From contig JACPYV010000161.1 in assembly GCA_016195825.1 (NCBI GenBank), forward strand, positions 1 to 64,000: a DNA stretch of 64,000 nt. The letters are read 5' to 3'. The position numbers and the translations under genes were made by a program. The DNA comes from Burkholderiales bacterium (GTDB lineage: Bacteria; Pseudomonadota; Gammaproteobacteria; Burkholderiales; Burkholderiaceae_C). The notes beneath the pieces were generated by a model, which saw nothing but the letters and a program-made list of their open reading frames with translations, had not been told where the DNA came from and did not search any database. Positions 1-9,934 of this stretch are shown here, piece by piece (the stretch's first letter is position 1; every line of letters begins with the position of its first letter).

Positions 1-1
1 C

Positions 2-25
2 GACAGCGTCGCGGCCGCCGAATGA
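2..25 (+). CDS. C-terminal tail of an upstream CDS (partial, ...DSVAAAE*), overlapping the next start codon as ATGA
   Basis: In-frame TGA at 23-25 overlaps the ATG at 22; only the tail is in the window. Confidence 0.35.
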   Translation, partial: DSVAAAE

Positions 26-450
26 GCGGCGGCACCAAGCACAAGGCCGTCGCAACCTGGCTGGCGCTGGCCGTCGGCGTGTTCGGCGCGCATCGCTTCT
101 ATCTGCATGGGCCGAAGGACCGCTGGGCGTGGCTGTTCCCGCTGCCGACGCTGCTGGGCCTGGTCGGCCTGCAACGCATGGACCAACTGGGCCAGGACGA
201 CCGCCTGGCCTGGGCGCTGATCCCGCTGCTGGGCGTCAGCCTCGTCGCCGCACTGATCGGCGGCATCGTCTACGGCTTGATGCCCGACGAGCGATGGAAC
301 GCGCGCTTCAACGCCGGCCAGCCGAGCTCGACCGGCGGCTGGGGTGCCGTCATCGGTGTCGTGCTGTGTGTGTTCGTCGGCGGCACGACGCTGATGGCCA
401 CCATCGCCTTCAGCGCCCAGCGCTATTTCGAGGCCCAGGCCGGTCAGTAG
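22..450 (+). CDS. Small TM2-domain-like membrane protein
   Basis: 142 aa ORF; N-terminal LALAVGVFGAHRFYLHG resembles the TM2 motif; several hydrophobic segments. Confidence 0.75.
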   Translation: MSGGTKHKAVATWLALAVGVFGAHRFYLHGPKDRWAWLFPLPTLLGLVGLQRMDQLGQDDRLAWALIPLLGVSLVAALIGGIVYGLMPDERWNARFNAGQPSSTGGWGAVIGVVLCVFVGGTTLMATIAFSAQRYFEAQAGQ

Positions 451-1454
451 AGAGCGAAACTGACCCAGTAGCAGATGCCGGCCATGGTGGCCGCGGCTGG
501 GATCGTGAAGATCCACGCCCAGACAATGCTGCCCGCCACGCCCCAGCGCACGGCCGAGGCGCGCTGCACCGAGCCGACGCCCACGATGGCGCCCGTGATG
601 GTGTGTGTGGTCGACACCGGGATGCCCATGGCCGTGGCCAGGAACAGCGTGATGGCACCGCCCGTCTCGGCACAGAAGCCGCCCACCGGCTTGAGCTTGG
701 TGATGCGCTGACCCATGGTCTGCACGATGCGCCAGCCGCCGAACATGGTGCCCATGCCGATGGCGATGTAGCAAGCGACGATGACCCAGGTGGGCGGCGC
801 CTTCTCGCCCACACCCACCATGCCGGCAGCGATCAGCAGCATCCAGATCAGGCCGATGGTCTTCTGCGCGTCGTTGCCGCCATGGCCCAGACTGTAGAGC
901 CCGGCGGACACGAGCTGCAGTCGCCGGAACCAGCGATCGATGCGTATCGGCGACTTGTGCCGGCAGATCCAGGCCACGATGACCATCATCAATGAGCCCA
1001 GCAGGTAGCCCAGCAGCGGCGACACGATGATGAAGGCCACGGTCTTCCAGATGCCACCCGCAACCAGCGCCGACGGGCCGGCCTTGGCGACCACGGCACC
1101 GGCGATGCCGCCGATCAGCGCGTGTGACGAGCTCGACGGGATGCCCCACCACCAAGTGATGCCGTTCCAGGCGATGGCGCCGATCAGCGCGCCGAACACG
1201 ACGTGGTGGTCCACGATGCCCGGCTCGACGATGCCCTTGCCCACCGTGGCCGCCACCTTGAGTTGGAAGATGGCGATGGCGACGACGTTGAAGAAGGCGG
1301 CGAACAGCACCGCCTGCTGGGGCTTGAGCACGCCGGTGGAGACGACGGTGGCGATGGAGTTGGCGGCGTCGTGGAAGCCATTCATGAAGTCGAACAGCAG
1401 GGCCAGCACGACGAGCAGGGCCACCACCCAGAAGGCGATCTCAGCGGATGCCAT
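444..1454 (-). CDS. pit: Inorganic phosphate transporter, Pit family
   Basis: 336 aa; FDFMNGFHDAANSIATVVSTGVL and GGNDAQKTIGLI motifs of PiT transporters. Confidence 0.93.
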   Translation of the reverse strand: MASAEIAFWVVALLVVLALLFDFMNGFHDAANSIATVVSTGVLKPQQAVLFAAFFNVVAIAIFQLKVAATVGKGIVEPGIVDHHVVFGALIGAIAWNGITWWWGIPSSSSHALIGGIAGAVVAKAGPSALVAGGIWKTVAFIIVSPLLGYLLGSLMMVIVAWICRHKSPIRIDRWFRRLQLVSAGLYSLGHGGNDAQKTIGLIWMLLIAAGMVGVGEKAPPTWVIVACYIAIGMGTMFGGWRIVQTMGQRITKLKPVGGFCAETGGAITLFLATAMGIPVSTTHTITGAIVGVGSVQRASAVRWGVAGSIVWAWIFTIPAAATMAGICYWVSFALY

Positions 1455-1466
1455 GGGAGCGCCTGA

Positions 1467-2114
1467 TCAGGAGTTCTCGAGGACGATGCCCTCGATCAGA
1501 TTGGCCACGTCCTCGCAACGGTCGGAGATGGATTCCAGCTGCTCGTAGATCGCCTTGAGCTTGATGAGCTCGCGCACGTCCGGCTCCTCGCGGAACAGGC
1601 GCGACATTGCAGAGCGCATGACGCGGTCGGCATCGGACTCGAGCTTGTCGATCTCCTCGCATGTCTTGATCGCGGCCTCGGTCGTGGCCGGCTTGCTGAG
1701 GTGGGGCAGCAGCGTGACGGCGTGCTGCACGCGCTCGCAGCAACGTACGGACAGCGTCGCCAGCTGCAGCACCTGCTCTGGCACGGCGCGCACGTCGTAC
1801 AGCGACAGCGTCTCGGACGAGTCCTGCAGCAGGTCGACGATGTCGTCCATCGCGTTGATCAGGCCGTGGATCTGCTCGCGGTCGATGGGCGTGATGAAGG
1901 TGCGGTGCAGCAGCCGGTTGACCTCGGCCGTCACGCGGTCGGCCGCATGCTCGGCCGTGTCCACATCGTCCGCGTACTGCTGGCGCAGCGCCGGATCGGC
2001 GTAGTTCTCGATCATCTTCAGGAAAGCGCGGGCGCCTTCCGCGATGTGGTTGCCGTGCTCGTTGAACAGCTCAAAAAAATTGCCCTCACGGGGCAGCAGT
2101 TTGCCGAACAGCAT
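1467..2114 (-). CDS. DUF47 family (PhoU-like) protein, pit partner
   Basis: 215 aa helical protein (LLPREGNFFELFNEHGNHIAEGARAF) directly upstream of pit. Confidence 0.9.
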   Translation of the reverse strand: MLFGKLLPREGNFFELFNEHGNHIAEGARAFLKMIENYADPALRQQYADDVDTAEHAADRVTAEVNRLLHRTFITPIDREQIHGLINAMDDIVDLLQDSSETLSLYDVRAVPEQVLQLATLSVRCCERVQHAVTLLPHLSKPATTEAAIKTCEEIDKLESDADRVMRSAMSRLFREEPDVRELIKLKAIYEQLESISDRCEDVANLIEGIVLENS

Positions 2115-2153
2115 GGCCGTCCTTGTCTTGTTCTGATGGGAAGGGCGAGAGTT

Positions 2154-2187
2154 TACCTAGCCCGCCCACATGACCGCATCATGACCG
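2154..2187 (-). promoter_or_regulatory. Candidate PhoB box plus -10 upstream of DUF47-pit
   Basis: Minus strand CGGTCAT-GATG-CGGTCAT (2170-2187), 10-nt spacer, TAGGTA (2154-2159); each heptamer matches CTGTCAT at 6 of 7 positions. Confidence 0.65.
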
Positions 2188-2532
2188 GAAGATGAAATAC
2201 ACGGCACCCATCAGGCACAAACCAACCCACAGGAAATCCAGCTTCAGCGGCTCCCCCATGTAGTACACCGAGAACGGCACGAACACGCCCAGTGTGATGA
2301 CCTCCTGGGTGATCTTCAGCTGCGCCAGCCCGAAGCCGGCGCCATGGCCGATGCGGTTGGCCGGCACCTGCAGCAGGTACTCGAACAGCGCGATGCCCCA
2401 GCTGATCAGCGCGGCGATCCACCAGGGCTTGGTGGCCAGGCCCTTCAAGTGGCCGTACCAGGCGAAGGTCATGAAGACGTTGGACAGGATCAGCAGGCCA
2501 ACGGTCTGCCAGCCGGCAAGGGTCGAGAACAT
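2179..2532 (-). CDS. DMT-like small membrane protein (DUF486)
   Basis: 117 aa; FMTFAWYGHLKGL...GIALFEYLLQVPANRIGH typical of DUF486. Confidence 0.85.
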   Translation of the reverse strand: MFSTLAGWQTVGLLILSNVFMTFAWYGHLKGLATKPWWIAALISWGIALFEYLLQVPANRIGHGAGFGLAQLKITQEVITLGVFVPFSVYYMGEPLKLDFLWVGLCLMGAVYFIFRS

Positions 2533-2547
2533 CGCAGGTCTCCAGGT

Positions 2548-3024
2548 TCAGTGCGGGATGCTGCCGCTGCGTTCAATGCGCTGGGCCTGCCAGGCTTCGC
2601 TGGTGGCCAGTCGCACCAGGTCTGGCGCGATCTCCAGCAGTGGGCGCAGCACGAAGGCGCGCTCGGCGAGGCGTGGGTGGGGCAGCGTCAGGCGCGGCGT
2701 GTCCAGCACCAGGCCACCGTACAGCAGCAGGTCCAGGTCCAGCGTGCGCGGTGCGTTGCGGTAGGGGCGCTCGCGGCCGTGGGCCTGCTCTATGGCTTGC
2801 AGCGCATCCAGCAGTTCAAGGGGTGGGAGCCCCGTCTCCAGCGCCGCGACGGCATTCAGGAAGTCCGGGCCGCCGGCATCGATCGGGGCGCTGCGCCACG
2901 CGCTCGACAGCGCGAGCAGTCGGGTGTCGGGCAGCGCTGCAAGGGCCTGCGCCGCCTGCGTCAGCGTGGCGAGCAGGTCGGCGCCAAGGTTGGCGCCCAG
3001 ACCGACATAGGCGCGCGAACTCAC
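2548..3024 (-). CDS. folK: 2-amino-4-hydroxy-6-hydroxymethyldihydropteridine pyrophosphokinase
   Basis: YVGLGANLG...APRTLDLDLLLYG...LPHPRLAERAFVLRPLLEI. Confidence 0.95.
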   Translation of the reverse strand: MSSRAYVGLGANLGADLLATLTQAAQALAALPDTRLLALSSAWRSAPIDAGGPDFLNAVAALETGLPPLELLDALQAIEQAHGRERPYRNAPRTLDLDLLLYGGLVLDTPRLTLPHPRLAERAFVLRPLLEIAPDLVRLATSEAWQAQRIERSGSIPH

Positions 3025-4595
3025 TCGGCGCTGGGTGCGGGCGTGCCGGCGCCCTCCCCGCCACCGCCAGGCTTGCGACGGCGGCGGCGGCGCTTCTTGG
3101 CGGGTGCATCAGCGACGGCCGCATCGCCCGTATCGCCTGCATCGTCGTCGTCGGGCACGGCCGCTGACTCGGGGCGAGGCGCACGAACGACGCGCGGCTG
3201 TTTCTGCTGCGCGCTGCGCGCGTCGGCCAGCAACGCCTGGCGGTCGTCGTCGCTGCCCAGTGCAAAGTCCTCCCACCAGTCGGCCAGAGCCGGGTCGATC
3301 TCGCCGGCATCTGCACGCAGGCGCAGGAAGTCGAAGCCGGCGCGGTAGCGTGGTTGCTCGATCAGGCTGAAAACGCCTGAGCCGCTGCGGCGCTCGAAGC
3401 GGGTCTGCATCATCCAGATCTCGCGCATGTCGGCGGCCAGCTTGCCGCGGCCGGATATGTCACCGATGCGGGCGTCGAAAACGGCATCGATGGCCTGGGC
3501 CAGCGCCGGTACGGCCGGCTCGCCGCCGTCACGGATCTTGTTCCAGCGGTCCAGCACCTCGTACCAGAGCATGCAGGCCAGCATGAAGCTGGGGCTGACG
3601 CCGCGGCCCTCGGCCACGCGGCGATCGGTGTCCTCGAACGCCTGGCGCACAAACTTGCCGCGCACGCCCTCGTGCAGATCGCCGGTCTCGGTCAGCATGG
3701 CGTCCAGCACGGCGAAGACGCCGCGGGCCAGGCCCAGCTTCTTCAGCTGCGCGATGCTGGCCAGCGAGTGACCGGTCTGCAGCAGCTTGATCATCTCGTC
3801 GAACAGCCGCGACGCCGGCACGTTGGCCAGCAACGCAGCCGAGGTTTTCACCGGCGCCAGCGTCTTGGGCTCCAGCGTGAAGCCGAGCTTGGCGGCGAAG
3901 CGCACGGCCCGGATGATGCGCACCGGGTCTTCGCGGTAGCGGGTCTCGGGATCGCCGATCATGCGCAGCAGCTTGGCGCGCGCATCGGCCAGGCCGCCGT
4001 GGTAGTCCACCACCAGCTGGCGCTGCGGGTCGTAGTACATCGCGTTGACGGTGTAGTCGCGGCGCGCGGCATCCTCGATCTGGGGGCCCCAGACGTTGTC
4101 GCGCAGCACGCGGCCGCTGGCGTCCACGGCGTGGGACTTGCCTTCCAGCTCGGCCTTGGACGTCTTTTCGTTGCCGCCCACGGCGGCGCTGGCAGACTCG
4201 CCCTCCGTCGGCAGCGCACGGAAGGTCGAAACCTCGATGACCTCGTGCTCACGGCCGCGGCCATAGACGACGTGGACGATGCGAAAGCGCCGGCCGATGA
4301 TGAAGGCACGGCGGAACAGGCCCTTGACCTGCTCGGGCGTCGCGTTGGTGGCGACGTCGAAATCCTTGGGCCGCACGCCCAGCAGAAGGTCGCGAACGGC
4401 GCCGCCGACGATGTAGGCCTCGAAGCCGGCGTCGGTCAGCGTCTTGACGACTTTGACCGCACGCTCATCGAGCAATTCGGGGTTGATGCCATGCGTTTCG
4501 GCCGTGATCTCGACGCGCTTGCCGAGCGGGCTGGTCTTCTTGGCGGCGGCCGTGGCGGGCTTGCCGAGGAGCTTGTCGATGAACTTCTTGATCAT
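3021..4595 (-). CDS. pcnB: Polynucleotide adenylyltransferase (poly(A) polymerase I)
   Basis: YIVGGAVRDLLLGVRPKDFDVATNATPEQVKGLF nucleotidyltransferase motif; basic Arg/Lys-rich C-terminus. Confidence 0.94.
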   Translation of the reverse strand: MIKKFIDKLLGKPATAAAKKTSPLGKRVEITAETHGINPELLDERAVKVVKTLTDAGFEAYIVGGAVRDLLLGVRPKDFDVATNATPEQVKGLFRRAFIIGRRFRIVHVVYGRGREHEVIEVSTFRALPTEGESASAAVGGNEKTSKAELEGKSHAVDASGRVLRDNVWGPQIEDAARRDYTVNAMYYDPQRQLVVDYHGGLADARAKLLRMIGDPETRYREDPVRIIRAVRFAAKLGFTLEPKTLAPVKTSAALLANVPASRLFDEMIKLLQTGHSLASIAQLKKLGLARGVFAVLDAMLTETGDLHEGVRGKFVRQAFEDTDRRVAEGRGVSPSFMLACMLWYEVLDRWNKIRDGGEPAVPALAQAIDAVFDARIGDISGRGKLAADMREIWMMQTRFERRSGSGVFSLIEQPRYRAGFDFLRLRADAGEIDPALADWWEDFALGSDDDRQALLADARSAQQKQPRVVRAPRPESAAVPDDDDAGDTGDAAVADAPAKKRRRRRRKPGGGGEGAGTPAPSAE

Positions 4596-5260
4596 GCGAA
4601 GAGTTGGAGCTGGGGCCAGCCGCGCTCAGCAGCGATACGTGCGAGCGCGGGGCTGGGGTTGGTCGCCACCGGGTGACTGACACGTTCGAGCAGCGGGAGA
4701 TCGTTGGTCGAGTCGCTGTAGAAGGTGACGCGCTCGAAATCGGGCCATTGTGCCCCCAGGCCCCGCAACCACCCTTCGACCCGCGCGATCTTGCCCTCGC
4801 GAAAGCTCGGCACGCCGTCGATTTCGCCAAGATAGCGGCCACCGGTCTCTCGCTTGAGGTCGACGGCGATCAGGTGCTCGACGCCGAAGGCCGCAGCGAT
4901 GGGCTCGGTGACGAAGACATTCGTGGCGGTGACGATGGCCAGCAGGTCGCCGGCGGTGCGGTGCTGTTCGACCAGCGCAACCGCCTCGGGCCGCAGCTGT
5001 GGGCGCATGACCTCGGCCATGAAACGCTCGCGCATCGCCAGCGCCTCGGCAAGCGGCCGGCTGCGCCATGCCGACGTCGCGAAGGCGATGTAGGCCGGCA
5101 GGTCGAGCGTGCCGGCGTTGTATTGGGCAAAGAACTCGTCGTTCTTGGCCCCCCAGACTTCGCCGTCCACCCAACCCACGTCGACCATGAAGCCGCCGAA
5201 GGCGTGATCGGAATCCATCGGGATCAGCGTCCCGTCGAGGTCAAACAGCGTCAGATTCAT
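4592..5260 (-). CDS. HAD-superfamily hydrolase, subfamily IB (SerB-like)
   Basis: LTLFDLDGTLIPMDSD motif I; YSDSTNDLPLL motif. Confidence 0.9.
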   Translation of the reverse strand: MNLTLFDLDGTLIPMDSDHAFGGFMVDVGWVDGEVWGAKNDEFFAQYNAGTLDLPAYIAFATSAWRSRPLAEALAMRERFMAEVMRPQLRPEAVALVEQHRTAGDLLAIVTATNVFVTEPIAAAFGVEHLIAVDLKRETGGRYLGEIDGVPSFREGKIARVEGWLRGLGAQWPDFERVTFYSDSTNDLPLLERVSHPVATNPSPALARIAAERGWPQLQLFA

Positions 5261-5946
5261 AAAATGGGGTCGGAGTCTATTTTCTCTTGGTCGGCCAACA
5301 TGGCCTTCAGCAGCGGCAGCGTCAACGCGCGTTTGGCGGACATCGCGAACTCGTCCAGCCGCTCCAGCAAAGCCATCAGGCCCTTGAGGTTGCGCTCGAA
5401 GCGGGTCAGCAGATACGACAGCACCTCGTCGCCCAGCAGCAGGCCGCGGCGGTCGGCCTCGCGGCGCAGCACGGCGCGCATCTCAGCCTCGCGAAGGGGC
5501 TGCAGCGCAAAGCTGGGGCCCCAGCCAAGCCGGGTGCGCAGATCCTCACGCACGGTCAGGTCAACGGCAGGCGCGTCAGCCGTCGCGACAACGGTGTAGC
5601 CCTGCCCCGCCGAAGCGACGAACAGCGCAAAGGCGGCGTGCTGCTGGCCGGCGTCGAAGCGCTGGCAGTCGTCCAGCAACAGCAGGCTCTCGTGGACCGG
5701 AAGCTCCCAGGGCAAGGGCGTGTCCGCGTCGTACCAGGCGACGCGCTGCCCCGCAGCCTGCCAGCGTTCGGCCAGTGCCTGCAGCAGATGCGTCTTGCCC
5801 GAGCCCGTGGCCCCCCAAAGCAGCGTGGGCGGGTCGCCGGGCATCAGGCCCTTCAGATAGGCGAGCACCTCAGCATTGGCGCCGGGCAGGAAGTTGTCGA
5901 AGCTGTGCGCTGGCGGTGCCAGTAGCGCGAGCGGAATCTGCCTCAT
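5257..5946 (-). CDS. hda: DnaA regulatory inactivator Hda
   Basis: MRQIPLALLAPPAHSFDNFLPGAN...LLWGATGSGKTHLLQAL; AAA+ DnaA-like. Confidence 0.92.
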   Translation of the reverse strand: MRQIPLALLAPPAHSFDNFLPGANAEVLAYLKGLMPGDPPTLLWGATGSGKTHLLQALAERWQAAGQRVAWYDADTPLPWELPVHESLLLLDDCQRFDAGQQHAAFALFVASAGQGYTVVATADAPAVDLTVREDLRTRLGWGPSFALQPLREAEMRAVLRREADRRGLLLGDEVLSYLLTRFERNLKGLMALLERLDEFAMSAKRALTLPLLKAMLADQEKIDSDPIL

Positions 5947-5954
5947 GAGAAGGT

Positions 5955-7016
5955 CTATCGGAACAGCGAACTCGCGAGATACGCAGCGTGCAGCCGCCGC
6001 GCAGCGACGGCGGCCAGCGCCGACAGCGGCAGCGCGATCAGCACGCCGACGAAGCCCAACAGATGCCCGAAGGCCAGCAGCGCGAAGATGACCATCAGCG
6101 GGCTCATGCCGATGCGCTCGCCGACGAAGCGCGGCGTGAGCACGAAACTCTCCAGCAGCTGTCCGACGCCGAAGACGATGGCCACGGCCACGACGCCGTA
6201 GAAGTTGGCGAACTGCAGCAGGCCCGCCAGCAGCGCGAGCAACAGGCCCAAGCCGAAGCCCAAGTAGGGAATGAAGACGGCCAGGCCGGTGAAGACGCCG
6301 ATAGGCAGCGCCAGGTCGAAGCGCGCCAGGGCCAGGCCCACGCTGTAGAAGATGGCCAGAGCGACCATGACCAGCAGCTGGCCGCGCAGGTACTGGCCCA
6401 GCGTCTCGTCGCAGTCCTGCAGGAAGCTGCCCACCGACTCACGCGCGGAAGGCGGCACCAGCGCCCAGGCGCGCGCCATCAGTTCGGGCCAGTCGTGCAG
6501 CAGATAGAACAGCACCACCGGCAGCAGCACCGCGTTGCCTACGAAGGCCAACAGGAAGCTGCCGCCGATGCGCGCGGAACTCAGCATGGTGGCCAGCCAC
6601 TCTTCGAGATTGGCATCCAGGTACTTCAGCACAAAGGCCTTGATGCTGGCCGTGTCGAGCTGCAGCTGGATGCCGTGCTCGGCCAGCCAGGGCGCGAACC
6701 GGTCGTTGGCGACCTTGGCCAGCGCCGGGATCTGCTCGCGCATCGCCGGGATCTCCTTGCTCAGGATGGGCAGCACCAGCAACAGCAGCGCAAACAATGC
6801 CAGGCCCAGCAGAAGCTCGACGAACAGCACGGCCACGACGCGCGGCACGCGCCGACTGACCAGCGCCTGCACCGCCGGTGCCAGCGCGTAAGCCAGCACC
6901 AGCGCGGCGATGAAGGGGGCCAGCACGGGCGACAGCAGCCAAAGCAGCAGCGCCACGGCGAGGGCGACGCCGAGCCAGGCCAGGGCGGTGCGTTGGTTCT
7001 TGCTGAGCTTCATCAT
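5955..7016 (-). CDS. AI-2E family transporter (PerM-like)
   Basis: 353 aa membrane protein; PALAKVANDRFAPW...PIGVFTGLAVFIPYLGFGLGLLLALLAGLLQF. Confidence 0.92.
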   Translation of the reverse strand: MMKLSKNQRTALAWLGVALAVALLLWLLSPVLAPFIAALVLAYALAPAVQALVSRRVPRVVAVLFVELLLGLALFALLLLVLPILSKEIPAMREQIPALAKVANDRFAPWLAEHGIQLQLDTASIKAFVLKYLDANLEEWLATMLSSARIGGSFLLAFVGNAVLLPVVLFYLLHDWPELMARAWALVPPSARESVGSFLQDCDETLGQYLRGQLLVMVALAIFYSVGLALARFDLALPIGVFTGLAVFIPYLGFGLGLLLALLAGLLQFANFYGVVAVAIVFGVGQLLESFVLTPRFVGERIGMSPLMVIFALLAFGHLLGFVGVLIALPLSALAAVAARRLHAAYLASSLFR

Positions 7017-7043
7017 GATGGGCGGGCGAACGGGCGCGGATTG

Positions 7044-7901
7044 TCACTGAAGCGGCGGCGGCCGCTGCTCGAGTAGCAAGGCCAACCGGGCACGCAGTTC
7101 GGCCGCGTCGGGCGCGTCGCTGCGCTCGGCCAGGTAGAAGGCCAGGTCGTCGGCCGCGGCCGATGGCGCGCCGATGGCTTCCAGCACCAGGCCGCGATCG
7201 CGCCGCTCTGCCGGGTCGGCGGGCTGCAGCACAACCAGGCGCTGCTGCACGCCCAGCAGGCGCGGCCAGTCGTGCGCGGCGCGGTGCACTTCCTTCAGGT
7301 TGCGCAGCATGCGGGTCAGGATCTGGCGCTTGGTGGCCGCACGCAGGAAGAACTCCAGCGGCAGCTCCATGTCGTCCGGCAGGCCACTGCCCTGGCGGTA
7401 GACGGCCAGCCGCTCGTCCAGCCGGGCGGGCGACAACGAATCACCCGTGAACGGATCGATGACGACCTCGCCCAGGCCGATCTTGAACTTCACCAGGAAA
7501 TGCCCCGGGAAGGCGACGCCCACCGCACGAAGTCCGGCCTGCTCGGCCAGTTCCAGCAGCAGCACGGCCAGCGCGATGGGCAGGCCGCGACGGGTCTCGA
7601 CCACGCGATGGATGAAGCTGTTGTCCATCGCGTAGTAGTTGTTTAGGTTGCCGGCAAAGCCCAGCTCACCGTGGAAGAAGCGCGTGAGTAGGCGCAGCCG
7701 CTGGGCCGGCGCGGCATCGGCTGCGATGCGCCCGCGCAGCCGCCGCGCCAGGCCGTCCACATGCGCCAGCACGGCCTGCACGTCGAGCTGCGGGTGCTCG
7801 TCCTGGGCCAGGCTGATGGCGGCTTCCAGCAGGTTCAGTCCATCGTCCTCCGCCACCAGGGTGGCGAAGTACTCCAGGGGCGTGGGTGCCGCGAAACGCA
7901 T
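7044..7901 (-). CDS. SirB1/transglutaminase-like protein
   Basis: YYAMDNSFIHRVVETRRGLPIALAVLLLELAEQAGLRAVGVAFPGHFLVKF. Confidence 0.9.
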   Translation of the reverse strand: MRFAAPTPLEYFATLVAEDDGLNLLEAAISLAQDEHPQLDVQAVLAHVDGLARRLRGRIAADAAPAQRLRLLTRFFHGELGFAGNLNNYYAMDNSFIHRVVETRRGLPIALAVLLLELAEQAGLRAVGVAFPGHFLVKFKIGLGEVVIDPFTGDSLSPARLDERLAVYRQGSGLPDDMELPLEFFLRAATKRQILTRMLRNLKEVHRAAHDWPRLLGVQQRLVVLQPADPAERRDRGLVLEAIGAPSAAADDLAFYLAERSDAPDAAELRARLALLLEQRPPPLQ

Positions 7902-7902
7902 G

Positions 7903-9465
7903 TCAGACCGGGCGCCCGAGGGCCTTGGGGCGCATCCCCGCCAACATCAGCACGCCAAAATAGACGACCGCGCTGCCTGCCAGGCTGGCTGCCATGACCA
8001 GGGCCCGCTGCAGTTCGTGGTCGCCCAGCGCAATCCAGTCCAGTCGCGTGGCCAGTTGCCACTGCAGCAGACCCATGGCCACGCAACCCAGACCCACACG
8101 CAGGCCAAAGGCAAGCCAGCCGGGCTCGGGCCGGTAGCTGCCGAGCTTCGTCAACCCCCACAGCAGCCAGCTCGCATTCACCAGCGCACCCAGGCCGATG
8201 GACAAGGCCAGGCCCGCCACGCCGATCAAGGGCACGAAGACAAGGTTGAAGAGCTGGGTCAGGATCAGCACCGCCACGGCAATCCTGGCCGGCGTTCCCG
8301 TGTCCTGGCGGGCGTAGAAGCCGGGGGCCAGCACCTTGACCGCGATCAGGCCCAGCAGTCCCACGCCCCAGCCCATCACTGCCTGCGACGTGTGCATCAC
8401 ATCGGCGGCATGGAAGGCACCGCGGTGATACAGCACCGCCGTCAGCGGCTGCGCGAACACCAGCAGCGCGACGGCGCAAGGCAGCGCCAGCAGCATCACC
8501 ATGCGCAAGCCCCAGTCCAGCAGCCGGCTGTAGCGCCCCGTCTCGCCTGAGGCCTGCGCGGCGGAAAGCTGCGGCGTCAGCACAGCGCTGAGCGCCACGC
8601 CCAGCAAGCCAATGGGGAATTCCATCAGCCGGTCCGCGTAGTTCAGCCAGGAGGTCGCGCCCGAGCCCAGGTTGCTGGAGATCTGCGTGTTGATCATCAG
8701 CGACAGCTGCGACACGCCCACGCCCAGCAGCGCCGGGCCCATGTTCAGCAGCAGGCGGCCAACGCCCGGGTGGGCACGCGATTCGGACAGGCCGCGCCAG
8801 GTCCAGCGCAGCTTTGGCAGCATGCCGATGGCGCGCAATGCCGGCCACTGCACGACCAACTGCAAAACGCCACCCAGCATCACGCCCAGGGCCATCGCAT
8901 AGATGCCCGGGTAGCCAGCGCGCTCCAGCGGCTTGACCAGCGCCCAGCAGACGGCGATGGTGCTGAGATTCATCAGCACCGGCGTGGCCGCCGGCACGAC
9001 GAATCGCCGCCAAGTGTTCATGATGCCAGCCGACAGCGCCACCATGGACATGCAGGCGATGTACGGAAACATGAAACGGGTCATGACGACGGCGGCGTCG
9101 AATTCACGCGCCGGAAGGCCGGAACCCAGCAGCCACACCAGCAGCGGCGCACCCAGGATGCCCACCAGCGACGTGGCCACCAGGGCCCAGGCCAATACCG
9201 TGCCGACGGCGTCCACCAGGCGCTTGGTGGCCACGTCGCCGTCCGTCGCGCGGGTCGCCGCCAGCAGCGGCACGAAGGCCTGGGAGAACGCGCCTTCCGC
9301 CAGCAGACGGCGCAGCAGGTTGGGGATGCGAAAAGCGACGAGGAAGGCGTCGGTGAAGAAATTGGCGCCGAACAGCCCGGCCACCATTTGTTCACGAACG
9401 AGCCCGGTGATGCGCGAGGTCAGGGTGAGCAGGGAAATGGTCGACGCAGCGCGCAGCAGATTCAT
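7903..9465 (-). CDS. murJ: Lipid II flippase MurJ (MviN)
   Basis: MNLLRAASTISLLTLTSRITGLVREQMVAGLFGA; 520 aa polytopic protein. Confidence 0.96.
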   Translation of the reverse strand: MNLLRAASTISLLTLTSRITGLVREQMVAGLFGANFFTDAFLVAFRIPNLLRRLLAEGAFSQAFVPLLAATRATDGDVATKRLVDAVGTVLAWALVATSLVGILGAPLLVWLLGSGLPAREFDAAVVMTRFMFPYIACMSMVALSAGIMNTWRRFVVPAATPVLMNLSTIAVCWALVKPLERAGYPGIYAMALGVMLGGVLQLVVQWPALRAIGMLPKLRWTWRGLSESRAHPGVGRLLLNMGPALLGVGVSQLSLMINTQISSNLGSGATSWLNYADRLMEFPIGLLGVALSAVLTPQLSAAQASGETGRYSRLLDWGLRMVMLLALPCAVALLVFAQPLTAVLYHRGAFHAADVMHTSQAVMGWGVGLLGLIAVKVLAPGFYARQDTGTPARIAVAVLILTQLFNLVFVPLIGVAGLALSIGLGALVNASWLLWGLTKLGSYRPEPGWLAFGLRVGLGCVAMGLLQWQLATRLDWIALGDHELQRALVMAASLAGSAVVYFGVLMLAGMRPKALGRPV

Positions 9466-9521
9466 GGCGCGGGATTATCTGTGCCGCCATTGAGGCCGAA
9501 TTCGAAACTCTGCGAGGGCAC

Positions 9522-9551
9522 TTGGCTTTAAACCTGATTTCAGGCTATACT
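9522..9551 (+). promoter_or_regulatory. Sigma-70 promoter of rpsT
   Basis: TTGGCT (9522-9527), 18-nt spacer, TATACT (9546-9551), 34 nt before the rpsT ATG. Confidence 0.6.
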
Positions 9552-9585
9552 CGTCGTCTTTGCACCAACTGGGTATAGATACAGC

Positions 9586-9882
9586 ATGGCAACCAGCTCC
9601 AAAGCCAAGAAGAAGACGGTTCGCCTGGCATCGGGCCGCAAACGCGCCCGCCAGGACGTCAAGCTCAACGCCGCCAACACGGCTCTGCGCTCCAAATTCC
9701 GCACGGTCGTCAAGAACGTGCAAAAGGCCGTGGTCGCGGGCGACAAGCCCAAGGCTGCTGAACTGTTCAAGGCTGCCCAGGCCGTGATCGACTCGGTCGC
9801 TGACAAGGGCATCTTCCACAAGAACAAGGCTGCTCGTCACAAGAGCCGCCTGTCCGCCAAGATCAAGGCGCTCGCCGCCTGA
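9586..9882 (+). CDS. rpsT: 30S ribosomal protein S20
   Basis: [45 protein letters not shown]. Confidence 0.97.
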   Translation: MATSSKAKKKTVRLASGRKRARQDVKLNAANTALRSKFRTVVKNVQKAVVAGDKPKAAELFKAAQAVIDSVADKGIFHKNKAARHKSRLSAKIKALAA

Positions 9883-9912
9883 TTACAAATCCAGCTCTGG
9901 TGCAAGCAGAAG

Positions 9913-9934
9913 GCCCGCGAAAGCGGGCTTTTTG
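9913..9934 (+). terminator. Rho-independent terminator of rpsT
   Basis: GCCCGC-GAAA-GCGGGC-TTTTT. Confidence 0.88.
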
